This document shows, piece after piece, positions 1 to 11,192 of a stretch of DNA of 64,000 nucleotides. A program made the translations under genes and the position numbers. The notes under the pieces are model-generated. The model saw nothing but the letters and a program-made list of their open reading frames with translations, made no database searches and was not told where the DNA came from. Source of the stretch: Streptomyces roseirectus (GTDB taxonomy: Bacteria > Actinomycetota > Actinomycetes > Streptomycetales > Streptomycetaceae); contig NZ_CP060828.1 of NCBI RefSeq assembly GCF_014489635.1, forward strand, positions 4,378,001 through 4,442,000, read 5' to 3'. Each line of letters starts with the position of its first letter. Position 1 is the first letter of the stretch.

Positions 1-1205
1 CAGCCCTGCTTCGGGGCCTCGCCGACGCCGAGGGTGCGCAGCTTGGCCAGGACCTTCGGGTCCTGGGCGTCGAGCCAGTCGGAGAGCTGCCGGAAGGAGA
101 CGCAGCGCACGTCGGGCTTGTTGCAGACGCGCTCGATGGTCTCCTCGACGGCGCGCATGTAGGTGCCGCCGTTCCAGGACTCGAAGTGGTTGCCGATGAT
201 CAGGGGCGCGCGGTTGCCGTCATAGGCGCGACGGAAGCCCTTGAGGAGGCCGTCGCGCATCTGGTCGCCCCAGAACTCGTGCTTGCCGGGGTCGCCCTGG
301 GTGGTCGTGCCGGACTGGTTGACCATGAAGTTGTAGTCCATGGTCAGCTGCTCGTAGGAGTGGCCGGGGAATGGCACGAGCTGCATGGACAGGTCCCACA
401 GCCCTTCCTTCTTGCCGGGCCAGAGCTGGTTGTTGACGCCGCTGGTGTCGTAGCGGAAGCCGAGTTCGCGGGCGGCCTTGCGGAAGTTCTTCTGCCCTTC
501 GAGGCAGGGGGTGCGGGCGCCGATCAGCTCCTTGTCGTAGTCGAAGGGCAGCGGCGCCGCCTTCGTCATCCCGGTGGTGGTCTTCCAGGTCTTGACGAAT
601 CGTTTGGCCTGGGCGATCTCGTCCTTCCAGTCGGCCACGGACCACTCGCCGACGCCGCCGCCCTTGCCGCAGAAGTGGCCGTTGAAGTGCGTGCCGACCT
701 CGTTGCCCTCCAGCCAGGCCAGGCGCAGTTGCTTGACGGTGTCGGCGATGCCCTGCCGGTCGTTGAAGCCGATGTCGGAGCGGCCCGGCGAGTGCTGCGG
801 CGGCCGGTAGAGGTCACGTTTCTCCTCGGGCAGCAGGTACACGCCGCTCAGGAAGTACGTCATCGTCGCGTGGTTGGCCTTCGCGACCCCCCGGAAGTGC
901 GAGAACAGCTTCTGGCTGTCCTCGCCCGCGCCGTCCCAGGAGAAGACCACGAACTGCGGGGGCTTGGCGCCCGGCGCGAGGCGTTCGGGGCGGGGCAGGT
1001 GGGGCTGGGCGCCGGTGAAGGCGGTGGAGCCGTCGCCGATGAGGCGGACGGCGCTCTTCGGCGCCGGGGCGGCCGGCTTGGCCTTCTGCGGCCCCTGCGC
1101 CCCCTCCTTGAGCGCGGGCGAGCCCCCGCCCGCGCAGCCGGCGAGCGATGTGGCGACGGCCGCGGCGAGCACGGCGCACGTGGCGATCCTCTGGGTGGCG
1201 GCCAT
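1..1205 (-). CDS. Lipoprotein with polysaccharide-deacetylase-like domain (3' end outside window)
   Basis: Reads leftward from an ATG at 1205 and is still open at base 3, so the C-terminus is missing (401 codons visible). Residues 1-24 form a lipoprotein signal peptide with lipobox LAGC and Cys24 as the predicted lipidated residue, followed by a Pro/Ala-rich tether to about 50. The globular part opens with FVVFSWDGAGED (85-96), in the position of the TFDDG motif of polysaccharide deacetylases, and has a later THFNGH segment like the family's metal-binding His motif. Family members deacetylate cell-wall or extracellular polysaccharide. The first motif keeps an Asp but lacks the usual Asp pair, so activity is uncertain. 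Divergent from the SulP-carbonic anhydrase gene. Confidence 0.75.
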   Translation of the reverse strand, partial: MAATQRIATCAVLAAAVATSLAGCAGGGSPALKEGAQGPQKAKPAAPAPKSAVRLIGDGSTAFTGAQPHLPRPERLAPGAKPPQFVVFSWDGAGEDSQKLFSHFRGVAKANHATMTYFLSGVYLLPEEKRDLYRPPQHSPGRSDIGFNDRQGIADTVKQLRLAWLEGNEVGTHFNGHFCGKGGGVGEWSVADWKDEIAQAKRFVKTWKTTTGMTKAAPLPFDYDKELIGARTPCLEGQKNFRKAARELGFRYDTSGVNNQLWPGKKEGLWDLSMQLVPFPGHSYEQLTMDYNFMVNQSGTTTQGDPGKHEFWGDQMRDGLLKGFRRAYDGNRAPLIIGNHFESWNGGTYMRAVEETIERVCNKPDVRCVSFRQLSDWLDAQDPKVLAKLRTLGVGEAPKQG

Positions 1206-1292
1206 CTGGTTCCTCACTTCTCGGACGACGCTGGCGGCGCCGACAAGGTCCCACGAGGCCGAGTGCGGATTAGTACGACAAGCCGATCAAAG

Positions 1293-1317
1293 AATCACTT
1301 CATTCGGGGGAGTGATT
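1293..1317. promoter_or_regulatory. Inverted repeat in AT-rich divergent intergenic region
   Basis: The 259 bp between the lipoprotein gene and the SulP gene contain the most AT-rich stretch of the left half of the window. Within it, AATCACT (1293-1299) and AGTGATT (1311-1317) form a 7-bp inverted repeat with an 11-base spacer. The position suits an operator or promoter element for either divergent gene. No regulator is recognised. Confidence 0.35.
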
Positions 1318-1464
1318 TATTGGGCCATTTGCTCTTAAGTTCTATTCTTGCTCTTTACTCTGCATTACGATTCGTTTACCGAGCGTTGCCTCATCCCGCC
1401 GCTGTATTGCCGTGACCCACGGCCGCGATTCCGCGACCGCGCTGCCCCGGAGGAGACGGGAAAC

Positions 1465-4290
1465 ATGTTCGCCTGCGCCCCCACCCGAGCCGTCGACCCG
1501 TACGACCACACCCCGCGCCCCCACCGGCCGCACAGCCCGCCGCCGCGCCGCCGCCTCCGCCCCCGCCTCGCGGGCGCCGACGTGTCGGCCTCGATCGCGG
1601 TCTTCCTGATCGCGCTGCCCCTCTCCCTCGGCATCGCGCTCGCGACCGGCGCGCCGCTCCAGGCGGGCCTCGTCGCCGCCGCCGTCGGCGGACTCGTCGC
1701 CGGCCGGCTCGGCGGGTCCCCCTTGCAGGTCAGCGGCCCCGCCGCGGGCCTCACCGTGGTCACCGCCGACCTCATCCAGCGCTACGGCTGGCGGGCGACG
1801 TGCGCGATCACCGTCCTCGCCGGGCTCACCCAGCTCGCCCTCGGCTGTCTGCGTGTGGCGCGCACGGCGCTCGCCGTCAGCCCCGCCGTCGTCCACGGCA
1901 TGCTCGCCGGGATCGGCGTCACCATCGCCGTCGCGCAGTTGCACATCGTCCTCGGCGGCAGCCCGCAGAGTTCCGTCACGGACAACCTGCGCGCCCTGCC
2001 CGCCCAGCTCGCGGGGCTGCACCCCGGCGCCGTCGCGGTGAGCGCCCTCACGCTCGCGCTCCTGCTGCTGTGGCCGCGGCTGCCGGGGCGGATCGGGAGG
2101 GCGCTGCGGAAGGTGCCCGCCGCGCTCGTCGCCGTCACCGGCGCCACCGCCGCCGCCTCGCTCGCCGGACTCACGCAGCCCAAGGTCGAGCTGCCGTCCT
2201 GGTCCAGCCACGCGCTGGCCGGGATGCCGGAGGGGCCGGTGCTCGGCGTCGTAGCCGCCGTTCTGACGATCACGCTGGTGTGCAGCGTGCAGTCGCTGCT
2301 GGGCGCGGTCGCCGTGGACAAGATGATCGCCTCCCGGCAGGCGTCCGCGCCGGTCGCCGGCGGTGGCCCCGGGCCGCTGCCCGCCGCGCCCGCGCCGCGT
2401 GTCGGGCGCTCCGACCTCGACCGCGAACTCCTCGGCCAGGGCGCCGCGAACATCGTGTCCGGGGTGCTCGGCGGGCTGCCCGTCGCCGGGGTCGCGGTGC
2501 GCAGCTCGGCGAACGTGCACGCGGGCGCGGTGAGCCGGAACTCGACGATGCTGCACGGCGTTCTCGTGGTGATCGCCGCGCTGCTGCTGGTCCCCGTCCT
2601 GGAGCTGATCCCGCTCGCCTCGCTCGCCGCCCTGGTCATGGCCGTCGGCATCCAGATGGTGTCGCTGCACCACATCCGTACGGTCACGCGCCACCGCGAG
2701 GTGCTGGTCTACGCGGTCACCACCGCCGGCGTCGTGCTCCTCGGGGTCCTGGAGGGCGTGCTGCTCGGGGTCGCCGTCGCCGTGGCCGTCGCCCTGCGGC
2801 GGCTGGCGCGCACGCGCATCACCCACACGGAGCGCGGCGGCGTCCACCACGTCCACGTCCGGGGCCAGTTGACGTTCCTCGCGGTGCCCCGGCTCAGCCG
2901 CGCCCTGCACGTCGTCCCGCGCGGCGCGCACGCCGTCGTCGAGCTGGACGGCTCCTTCATGGACCACGCGGCGTACGAGGCGCTGCAGGACTGGCACAAG
3001 ACGCACACCGCGCAGGGCGGCACCGCCGACCTCTCCGGCCGGCGCGCGCCCGCCGCGCCCACCGAATGCCGGTGCCGGCCCTGGACGCCGTGGCGCAACC
3101 ACCAGTGCGGGAGCCTGATGCCGGGCGCCGAGCGGGAGGGCGGCGCGGGGACGGCGGCCGGAGCGTCGGGGCTGGGGGACATCACCGGTCACGCCGACCC
3201 GTCCGCCGGGACCGGCCACACCGGCGCGCCTGCCGGGACCCGCCGTACGGGCGCGCCGTACGGCGGCGGTCGTCCGAGCCCGTTCTTCGGCACGGGCCGC
3301 GCGGGCGCACCTGCCGACGCGGGCCGGACCGAGGCGTCCGGCACGACGGGCACGACGGGCACGACGGGGACGACAGGGACGACGCCCAGCCCGGCACACC
3401 CCTCAGCCGACCCGGCACACCCCGCGCCCGGCCAGGCCCGCCCCTCCACCGACCCGACCCGCTCCCCCAGCACCCCCGCCCACTCCCCGACCGACCCGAC
3501 CCACCTCCCCGACGACCCCAACACCCCCACCACCTCCGCCTCCACCACTGCCTCCGCCTCCCCCTCCGCCGGCACACCCCCGACCACACCCCCCACCCCC
3601 CTCACCCCCGCCCCCCAACCCAGCGGACACCAACTAGCCCGAGGCATCAGCGCGTTCCAGCGCAACACCGCCCCCCACGTACGCGGCGAACTCGCACGGC
3701 TCGCCAAGGAGGGCCAGCGCCCGGCGCAGTTGTTCCTGACCTGCGCGGACTCCCGGCTGGTGACGTCGATGATCACGTCCAGCGGCCCCGGCGACCTGTT
3801 CGTCGTGCGGAACGTCGGCAACCTCGTCCCGCTCCCCGGCGCGGAGAGCGGCGACGACTCGGTGGCGGCGGCGATCGAGTACGCCGTGGACGTGCTGAAC
3901 GTGCGGTCGATCACCGTGTGCGGGCACTCGGGGTGCGGGGCGATGCAGGCGCTGCTGAACTCCGAACCGGGCGGCACGCAGACCCCGTTGAAGCGGTGGC
4001 TGCGGCACGGGCGGCCCAGCCTGGAGCGCATGGCCGACGACAGCCGCCCCTGGGCGAGGCTGGCCGGGCGCGCGCCCGCCGACGCCGTGGAACAGCTCTG
4101 CCTCACCAACGTGGTCCAGCAGCTGGACCACCTGCGCGCGCACGAGTCGGTGTCCCGGGCCCTCACCGCGGGCGCGCTGGAGCTGCACGGCATGTACTTC
4201 CACGTCGGCGAGGCGCAGGCGTACCTGCTGACGGAGTCCCGCGAGGGCAAGCTCTTCGACCACGTGGGCACGGTCGAGCGGCCGTCCTGA
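1465..4290 (+). CDS. SulP anion transporter fused to beta-carbonic anhydrase
   Basis: Predicted 941-residue fusion. Residues about 35-470 form a SulP/SLC26 membrane domain with many helices and a partial STAS-like segment to about 540. A low-complexity Pro/Thr/Ser/Ala linker covers about 540-730, and a C-terminal beta-carbonic anhydrase carries the zinc motifs CADSR (near 760) and CGHSGC (near 820). The likely role is bicarbonate or sulfate uptake coupled to CO2/bicarbonate interconversion at the membrane; such fusions are known in actinobacteria. The ATG at 1465 is chosen because GGAGGAG lies 9 bases upstream; a longer in-frame reading from 1348 lacks a ribosome binding site. The linker carries a 9-bp tandem repeat. 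Monocistronic; acs follows after 214 bp. Confidence 0.9.
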   Translation: MFACAPTRAVDPYDHTPRPHRPHSPPPRRRLRPRLAGADVSASIAVFLIALPLSLGIALATGAPLQAGLVAAAVGGLVAGRLGGSPLQVSGPAAGLTVVTADLIQRYGWRATCAITVLAGLTQLALGCLRVARTALAVSPAVVHGMLAGIGVTIAVAQLHIVLGGSPQSSVTDNLRALPAQLAGLHPGAVAVSALTLALLLLWPRLPGRIGRALRKVPAALVAVTGATAAASLAGLTQPKVELPSWSSHALAGMPEGPVLGVVAAVLTITLVCSVQSLLGAVAVDKMIASRQASAPVAGGGPGPLPAAPAPRVGRSDLDRELLGQGAANIVSGVLGGLPVAGVAVRSSANVHAGAVSRNSTMLHGVLVVIAALLLVPVLELIPLASLAALVMAVGIQMVSLHHIRTVTRHREVLVYAVTTAGVVLLGVLEGVLLGVAVAVAVALRRLARTRITHTERGGVHHVHVRGQLTFLAVPRLSRALHVVPRGAHAVVELDGSFMDHAAYEALQDWHKTHTAQGGTADLSGRRAPAAPTECRCRPWTPWRNHQCGSLMPGAEREGGAGTAAGASGLGDITGHADPSAGTGHTGAPAGTRRTGAPYGGGRPSPFFGTGRAGAPADAGRTEASGTTGTTGTTGTTGTTPSPAHPSADPAHPAPGQARPSTDPTRSPSTPAHSPTDPTHLPDDPNTPTTSASTTASASPSAGTPPTTPPTPLTPAPQPSGHQLARGISAFQRNTAPHVRGELARLAKEGQRPAQLFLTCADSRLVTSMITSSGPGDLFVVRNVGNLVPLPGAESGDDSVAAAIEYAVDVLNVRSITVCGHSGCGAMQALLNSEPGGTQTPLKRWLRHGRPSLERMADDSRPWARLAGRAPADAVEQLCLTNVVQQLDHLRAHESVSRALTAGALELHGMYFHVGEAQAYLLTESREGKLFDHVGTVERPS
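3341..3384. repeat. 9-bp tandem repeat in SulP-carbonic anhydrase linker
   Basis: Five tandem units of GCACGACGG or close variants encode Gly-Thr-Thr within the disordered linker. The peptide product resembles the Thr-Thr-Gly product of the GGTACTACGGG family found in the right half of the window, but the codons are the ones normally preferred (ACG) rather than ACT. Confidence 0.8.
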
Positions 4291-4504
4291 GCGCGTACCC
4301 AAATCGAACCCCAACACCCCCAAGTGTGAAAGGCGTTACACCCCCTGAACTCCCCCACCCCGAGATCCGTGGGTACGAATGACCGGGCTGGTACCGGACC
4401 CCGAACAGGTCTAAACCACTGATCGGCCGACCCTTGTCATCGCCCCCCGGGTCTGATGAGCTGTGGCCTGGGACACAACGGACACCCTGGGAAAGGGAGA
4501 TGTC

Positions 4505-6460
<1,956 letters not shown>

Positions 6461-6478
6461 CCCCTCCGCCCGCGATCA

Positions 6479-6515
6479 ACGCCCCCGACGCCCGGCTTTT
6501 CGGCGCCGGGGGCGT
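6479..6515 (+). terminator. Hairpin terminator after acs
   Basis: 14-base arms ACGCCCCCGACGCC and GGCGCCGGGGGCGT pair with one mismatch around a short loop containing TTTT, 19 bases after the acs stop. No T-run follows, as is common for Streptomyces terminators. Confidence 0.65.
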
Positions 6516-6714
6516 CGCGCGTGGTCCCTGAGGAGCGGGGGCTTCTTCGCGCCGCCGAGCGCGGGCCGGCCGTGGCTGGTCGCGCCGCCCCCGCCTTCGG
6601 TACGCTGGTAAAAGTCGCGTCAAGATCGTGGCGAGGTCCGTCAGGATCGCCCAGGTGCGCCGGGAAGTCTGGTCGGCATGTGAGTCCGCATGTCCAGAGA
6701 CCGGAGGTTCCCCC

Positions 6715-8127
6715 GTGACCGCGCCCCGCAGCAATCGCAAGTTCCTCGGCAGGCTGTCGCTCCCGGAGCGGACGTTCGTCGTGGACGCGCTGCGGACGGA
6801 GACGGTCGGCGGGGTGCTGTTGCTCGTGGCGGCCGTGGCGGCGCTGATCTGGGCGAACGTGCCGGCGTTCGGGGGGAGTTACGAGAGCGTCAGCCACTTC
6901 CACCTGGGGCCGGCGGCCCTGGGTCTTGACCTGTCCGTCGCCCACTGGGCCGCCGACGGACTGCTGGCGATCTTCTTCTTCGTCGCCGGCATCGAGCTGA
7001 AACGTGAACTGGTCGCGGGCGACCTGAAGGACCCGAAGGCCGCCGCGCTGCCCGTCGTCGCCGCGCTGTGCGGGATGGCCGCACCGGCATTGGTCTATAC
7101 CGCTGTCAACGCGGGCGGGGGCGGCTCGCTCGCGGGGTGGGCGGTGCCGACGGCGACGGACATCGCGTTCGCGCTGGCGGTACTGGCCGTGATCGGGACG
7201 TCGCTGCCGAGCGCGCTGAGGGCGTTCCTGCTGACGCTGGCCGTCGTCGACGACCTGTTCGCGATCCTGATCATCGCCGTGTTCTTCACCGGCTCGCTGA
7301 ACTTCGCGGCGCTGGGCGGCGCGGTCGCGGGGCTCGCCCTGTTCTGGTGGCTGCTGCGCAGGGACGTCCGCGGCTGGTACGTGTACGTCCCGCTCGCCGT
7401 CGTCGTCTGGGCGCTGATGTACAACAGCGGCGTCCACGCGACGATCGCCGGTGTCGCGATGGGCCTGATGCTGCGGTGCACGACGCGCGACGGCGAGAAG
7501 AGGTCGCCCGGGGAGCGGATCGAGCACCTGGTGCGACCGGTGTCGGCGGGGTTCGCCGTCCCCCTGTTCGCCCTGTTCAGCGCGGGTGTGAGCGTGTCGG
7601 GCGGCGCGCTCGGCGACGTGTTCCGGCAGCCGGAGACACTGGGGGTGGTGCTCGGTCTGGTCGTCGGCAAGATCGTCGGCATCTTCGGCGGGACCTGGCT
7701 GACGGCACGTTTCACGCGGGCCTCGCTGAGTGACGACCTCGCCTGGGCCGACGTCTTCGCGCTGGCCTCGCTCGCGGGGATCGGCTTCACCGTCTCCCTG
7801 CTGATCGGCGAGCTGGCCTTCGACGGCGACGCGGCCCTGACCGACGAGGTGAAGGCCGCCGTCCTGCTCGGCTCGCTGATCTCGGCGTGCCTGGCGACCG
7901 TCCTGCTGAAGCTGCGCAACGCCAGGTACCGCGGGCTCGCCGAGGAGGAGGAGCGCGACGAGGACGCCGACGGCATCCCGGACGTGTACGAGAGGGACGA
8001 CCCGGCGTACCACCTGCGGATGGCCGCGATCCACGACCGCAAGGCGGCCGAGCACCGCCGGATCGCCCGGGACATGGCGGCCGATGTGGCGGGCGGGACG
8101 GGCGCCGGGGACGGGCGTCCGGCATGA
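6715..8127 (+). CDS. nhaA: Na+/H+ antiporter NhaA
   Basis: 470 residues, 11-12 predicted membrane helices. Family signatures are clear: VPTATDIAFALAVLA near residue 145 and LAVVDDLFAI near 178, the latter carrying the Asp pair that binds Na+ or H+ in E. coli NhaA (Asp163/Asp164). NhaA expels Na+ in exchange for H+ in pH and salt homeostasis. The C-terminal 50 residues are a charged cytoplasmic tail (EEEERDEDADGIPDVYERDD) containing an EF-hand-like acidic stretch; calcium binding is not claimed. The GTG at 6715 is preferred to upstream in-frame starts because GGAGG lies 7 bases before it. A holin-like gene follows 50 bp downstream. Confidence 0.95.
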   Translation: MTAPRSNRKFLGRLSLPERTFVVDALRTETVGGVLLLVAAVAALIWANVPAFGGSYESVSHFHLGPAALGLDLSVAHWAADGLLAIFFFVAGIELKRELVAGDLKDPKAAALPVVAALCGMAAPALVYTAVNAGGGGSLAGWAVPTATDIAFALAVLAVIGTSLPSALRAFLLTLAVVDDLFAILIIAVFFTGSLNFAALGGAVAGLALFWWLLRRDVRGWYVYVPLAVVVWALMYNSGVHATIAGVAMGLMLRCTTRDGEKRSPGERIEHLVRPVSAGFAVPLFALFSAGVSVSGGALGDVFRQPETLGVVLGLVVGKIVGIFGGTWLTARFTRASLSDDLAWADVFALASLAGIGFTVSLLIGELAFDGDAALTDEVKAAVLLGSLISACLATVLLKLRNARYRGLAEEEERDEDADGIPDVYERDDPAYHLRMAAIHDRKAAEHRRIARDMAADVAGGTGAGDGRPA

Positions 8128-8177
8128 TCTGACGGGACGGTACAAATCGAGAGCACGTGAAGACGAGGGAGAACGCG

Positions 8178-8666
8178 ATGAGCGCACCCGACGACAGCCC
8201 GGTCGGCGCCGAACGCAGCGTCGGTCAGCTGTTCGCCTCGGCGACGGCCGAGATGTCCGCGCTGGTGCACGACGAGATCGCGCTGGCGAAGGCACAGCTC
8301 AAGCGGGACGTGAAGCGGGGTGCGATCAGCGGCGGCGCGTTCACCGTCGCCGGCGTCGTCCTGCTGTTCTCCCTGCCGATGCTCAACTTCGCGCTGGCGT
8401 ACGGCATCCGGACCTGGAGCCACTGGAACCTCGCCCTCTGCTTCCTGCTGTCGTTCGCCGCGAACGTGCTGGTCGCGGCCGTGCTCGGGCTGGTCGGCGT
8501 GGCCATGGCGAAGAAGGCCGCGAAGAGCAAGGGCCCGCAGAAGGTCGCCGCCTCCATGAAGGAGACCGCCGGCGTCCTGCAGAACGCGAAGCCGCACCCG
8601 CGTCCCGAACTCGCGCAGGGCAAGTCCCCGAAGGCCGTCGAGGCTGTGGCACGCTCGACGTCATGA
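8178..8666 (+). CDS. Phage holin superfamily (DUF1469-type) membrane protein
   Basis: 162 residues with two hydrophobic helices near 55-75 and 88-110, preceded by an amphipathic segment typical of the Phage_holin_3_6/DUF1469 family. The equivalent position in M. tuberculosis (Rv3669) also holds a small membrane protein next to ephE. Function in the host is unknown; the family name does not imply a phage. ATG at 8178 is preceded by GAGGGA at 8165-8170; an in-frame ATG at 8157 is less likely. Its stop overlaps the start of the next gene (ATGA), so the two are probably translated together. Confidence 0.8.
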   Translation: MSAPDDSPVGAERSVGQLFASATAEMSALVHDEIALAKAQLKRDVKRGAISGGAFTVAGVVLLFSLPMLNFALAYGIRTWSHWNLALCFLLSFAANVLVAAVLGLVGVAMAKKAAKSKGPQKVAASMKETAGVLQNAKPHPRPELAQGKSPKAVEAVARSTS

Positions 8667-9592
8667 CGGACCCCTCGACAGCGCCCTCCTCAGTCGTACG
8701 GCCGGACGGTCCCTGGATCCACCGGGACGTCGCCGCCAACGGCGCCCGCTTCCACATCGCGGAGGCCGGCGAGGGACCGCTGGTCCTGCTGGTGCACGGC
8801 TTCCCCCAGTTCTGGTGGACCTGGCGCCACCAGCTGACGGCGCTCGCCGGCGCGGGGTTCCGCGCGGTCGCCCTCGACCTGCGCGGCGTCGGCGGCAGCG
8901 ACCGCACCCCGCGCGGCTACGACCCGGCGAACCTCGCGCTCGACATCACCGGCGTCATCCGCTCCCTCGGCGAGCCGGACGCGGCGCTCGTCGGGCACGA
9001 CCTCGGCGGGTATCTGGCGTGGACGGCGGCCGTGATGCGCCCCAAGCTGGTGCGCCGGCTCGCGGTCGCCTCGATGCCGCACCCCCGGCGCTGGCGCTCC
9101 GCGATGCTCGCCGACGTCAAGCAGACGACGGCGAGTTCACACATCTGGGGGTTCCAGCGGCCCTGGCTGCCCGAGCGGCGGCTCGTCGCGGACGACGGGG
9201 CGCTGGTCGGCGAGCTGATCCGGCAGTGGTCGGGGCCCGTGCCGCCGGACGAGGAGGCGCTGGAGGTGTACCGGCGCGCGATGTGCGTCCCGTCCACGGC
9301 GCACTGCTCGATCGAGCCGTACCGGTGGCTGGTGCGTTCGCTCGCGCGGCCCGACGGGGTGCAGTTCTACCGTCGGATGAAACGGCCGGTGCGCGTCCCG
9401 ACGCTGCATCTGCACGGTTCGCTGGACCCGGTGTCGCGGGCGCGGAGCGCGGCGGGCAGCGCGGAGTACGTCGAAGCACCGTACCGCTGGCGGCTGTTCG
9501 ACGGGCTCGGCCACTTCCCGCACGAGGAGGACCCGGTGGCGTTCTCGACCGAACTGGTCAACTGGCTGAAGGATCCCGAGCCGGACCGGTGA
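8663..9592 (+). CDS. Alpha/beta hydrolase, epoxide-hydrolase type
   Basis: 309 residues. Carries the epoxide hydrolase signatures: HGFPQFWWTW (oxyanion HGxP), nucleophile Asp in GHDLGGY, acidic residue in the SLDPVSRA region and catalytic His in GLGHFPHEEDP. Such enzymes open epoxides to diols in the cytosol; an Asp nucleophile rather than Ser separates it from esterases and lipases. Haloalkane dehalogenases share the Asp, so substrate is uncertain. Overlaps the upstream holin-like gene by ATGA. Position matches ephE in the M. tuberculosis order (acs, Rv3669, ephE, marP). Confidence 0.88.
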   Translation: MTDPSTAPSSVVRPDGPWIHRDVAANGARFHIAEAGEGPLVLLVHGFPQFWWTWRHQLTALAGAGFRAVALDLRGVGGSDRTPRGYDPANLALDITGVIRSLGEPDAALVGHDLGGYLAWTAAVMRPKLVRRLAVASMPHPRRWRSAMLADVKQTTASSHIWGFQRPWLPERRLVADDGALVGELIRQWSGPVPPDEEALEVYRRAMCVPSTAHCSIEPYRWLVRSLARPDGVQFYRRMKRPVRVPTLHLHGSLDPVSRARSAAGSAEYVEAPYRWRLFDGLGHFPHEEDPVAFSTELVNWLKDPEPDR

Positions 9593-9751
9593 GTGGCCGA
9601 AACACGGGCGGCCCCGGTGCGTGACTGAGCCGATGCGCCCGGTATCCGGACGGGAACTGCTGTCCTACGAACGGCCATGTGCCCGGCGCATAGGCCGATT
9701 GGCGGGCCGCCGGGAGGTTATCGACCTTGGGGCGGGGGCAGACGTCGGGGT

Positions 9752-9934
9752 ATGGGCTGGACGCACGACTACAGTGACGCAGCACGCAACCGCCGCTCGG
9801 CCGACGGCCTGAGCCCCCATCAGCGAGGCAGCGACCCGGAGTTGCCGGGCAGCGACCTCCGGGTGGGCATTCCGCGCATCCTGCGCCGCAGGGCCCGCTG
9901 GGTCTCGGTGCGCCTGCGTCACCCGCGAGGCTGA
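9752..9934 (+). CDS. Small basic hypothetical protein
   Basis: 60 residues, Arg-rich, starting MGWTHDYSDAARNRRS. Third codon positions are almost all G or C, which supports coding, but no Shine-Dalgarno sequence is visible before the ATG at 9752. Lies alone between the epoxide-hydrolase-like gene and convergent marP. No domain recognised. The rest of 9593-9973 shows nothing identifiable. Confidence 0.45.
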   Translation: MGWTHDYSDAARNRRSADGLSPHQRGSDPELPGSDLRVGIPRILRRRARWVSVRLRHPRG

Positions 9935-9973
9935 CGCCGCACTTCTTTTCACACCGGTCGCCGGCCACTTCCG

Positions 9974-11173
9974 CTACAGCGCGCAGTTGTCGCTGTCGAC
10001 CTGCTGCGACGCCGTGCGCCCCTCCGCGATGTCCTGCTGGATCTCGTCGGCGGTGAGGGCGTAGCCGGTCTGCGCGTCGTCGAGGGACTTCGCGAAGACG
10101 ACGCCGTAGACCTTGCCGTCGGGGGTCAGCAGGGGGCCGCCTGAGTTGCCCTGACGGACCGTCGCGTACAGGGAGTAGACGTCCCGGCGGACCGTGCCGC
10201 GCTTGTAGATGTCCGCGCCGGACGCCGTGATGCGCCCGCGCACGCGTGCCGCGCGGACGTCGTACGCGCCGTTCTCGGGGAACCCGGCGACGATCGCGCC
10301 GTCGTCGCTGGACGCGTCCTTCGTCGCGAAGCGCAGCGCCGGCGCGTCCAGGTCGGGGACGTCCAGGACGGCGATGTCGCGCCGCCAGTCGTACAGGACG
10401 ACCTTCGCGTCGTACTTGCGGCCCTCACCGCCTATCTGGACGGTCGGCTCGTCGACGCCGCCCACGACGTGCGCGTTGGTCATCACACGGCGTTCGCCGA
10501 AGACGAACCCGGTGCCCTCCAGGACCTTGCCGCAGCTCTCCGCCGTGCCCATCACCTTGACGATGGACCGCTTGGCGTTCAGCGCGACCTCGCTGCCCGC
10601 GAGCGCCGGGTCCGGCGGGTCGACCGCGCGGATCGGCTCGTTGGAGAACGGCGAGAAGACCTGCGGGAAGCCGTTCTGCGCGAGGACGGACGTGAAGTCC
10701 TTGAACCACGTGTCCGCCTGCACCGGCAGCGTCTCCGACACGCCCAGCAGGACCTTCGAGCCGCGCACCTCCTTGCCGAGCGTCGGCAGCGTCGTCTGCG
10801 CCAGCATCGAGCCCAGCAGCCACGCCACCAGCAGCATCGCCGCGACGTTCACCAGCGCGCCGCCCGTCGCGTCGAGCACGCGCGCGGGGGACCACGTGAT
10901 GTACCGGCGCAGCTTGCTGCCCAAGTGCGTGGTCAGCGCCTGCCCGACCGACGCGCAGACGATCACGACGACGACGGCGACGACCGCGGCCGTCGTACTG
11001 ACCGCCGAACCGTCCGTCAGCGCGTCCCAGATGACCGGCAGCAGGTACACGGCGACCAGGCCGCCGCCCAGGAACCCGACGACCGACAGGACGCCGACGA
11101 CGAAGCCCTGGCGGTAGCCGACGACCGCGAACCACACGGCCGCGACCAGCAACAGGATGTCCAGCACGTTCAC
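9974..11173 (-). CDS. marP: MarP-type membrane serine protease
   Basis: 399 residues. An N-terminal CvpA-like domain with four hydrophobic helices (about 1-125) anchors an extracytoplasmic trypsin-like domain. The triad is visible as His235 (MTNAHVV), Asp near 266 (DWRRDIAVL) and Ser near 343 (RQGNSGGPLL). Cys214 and a Cys near the C-terminus could form the disulfide described for M. tuberculosis MarP (Rv3671c), whose numbering is nearly identical. MarP is required for acid and oxidative-stress resistance in mycobacteria; the Streptomyces role is inferred. Starts with GTG at 11173, 19 bp after the decapeptide-repeat frame and downstream of the CoA-Nudix gene, which directly neighbours marP in mycobacteria. 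Confidence 0.93.
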   Translation of the reverse strand: MNVLDILLLVAAVWFAVVGYRQGFVVGVLSVVGFLGGGLVAVYLLPVIWDALTDGSAVSTTAAVVAVVVVIVCASVGQALTTHLGSKLRRYITWSPARVLDATGGALVNVAAMLLVAWLLGSMLAQTTLPTLGKEVRGSKVLLGVSETLPVQADTWFKDFTSVLAQNGFPQVFSPFSNEPIRAVDPPDPALAGSEVALNAKRSIVKVMGTAESCGKVLEGTGFVFGERRVMTNAHVVGGVDEPTVQIGGEGRKYDAKVVLYDWRRDIAVLDVPDLDAPALRFATKDASSDDGAIVAGFPENGAYDVRAARVRGRITASGADIYKRGTVRRDVYSLYATVRQGNSGGPLLTPDGKVYGVVFAKSLDDAQTGYALTADEIQQDIAEGRTASQQVDSDNCAL

Positions 11174-11192
11174 CGCTCGGCGCCTCGCCTAC

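Noticed and set aside
1342..3399. 685-codon minus-strand frame opposite the SulP gene
   Set aside because: Arg/Gly-rich shadow translation without start signal or domain; the plus strand encodes recognised SulP.
8178..8666. Prophage holin
   Set aside because: The family name reflects shape only; neighbours are housekeeping genes and no phage genes are present.
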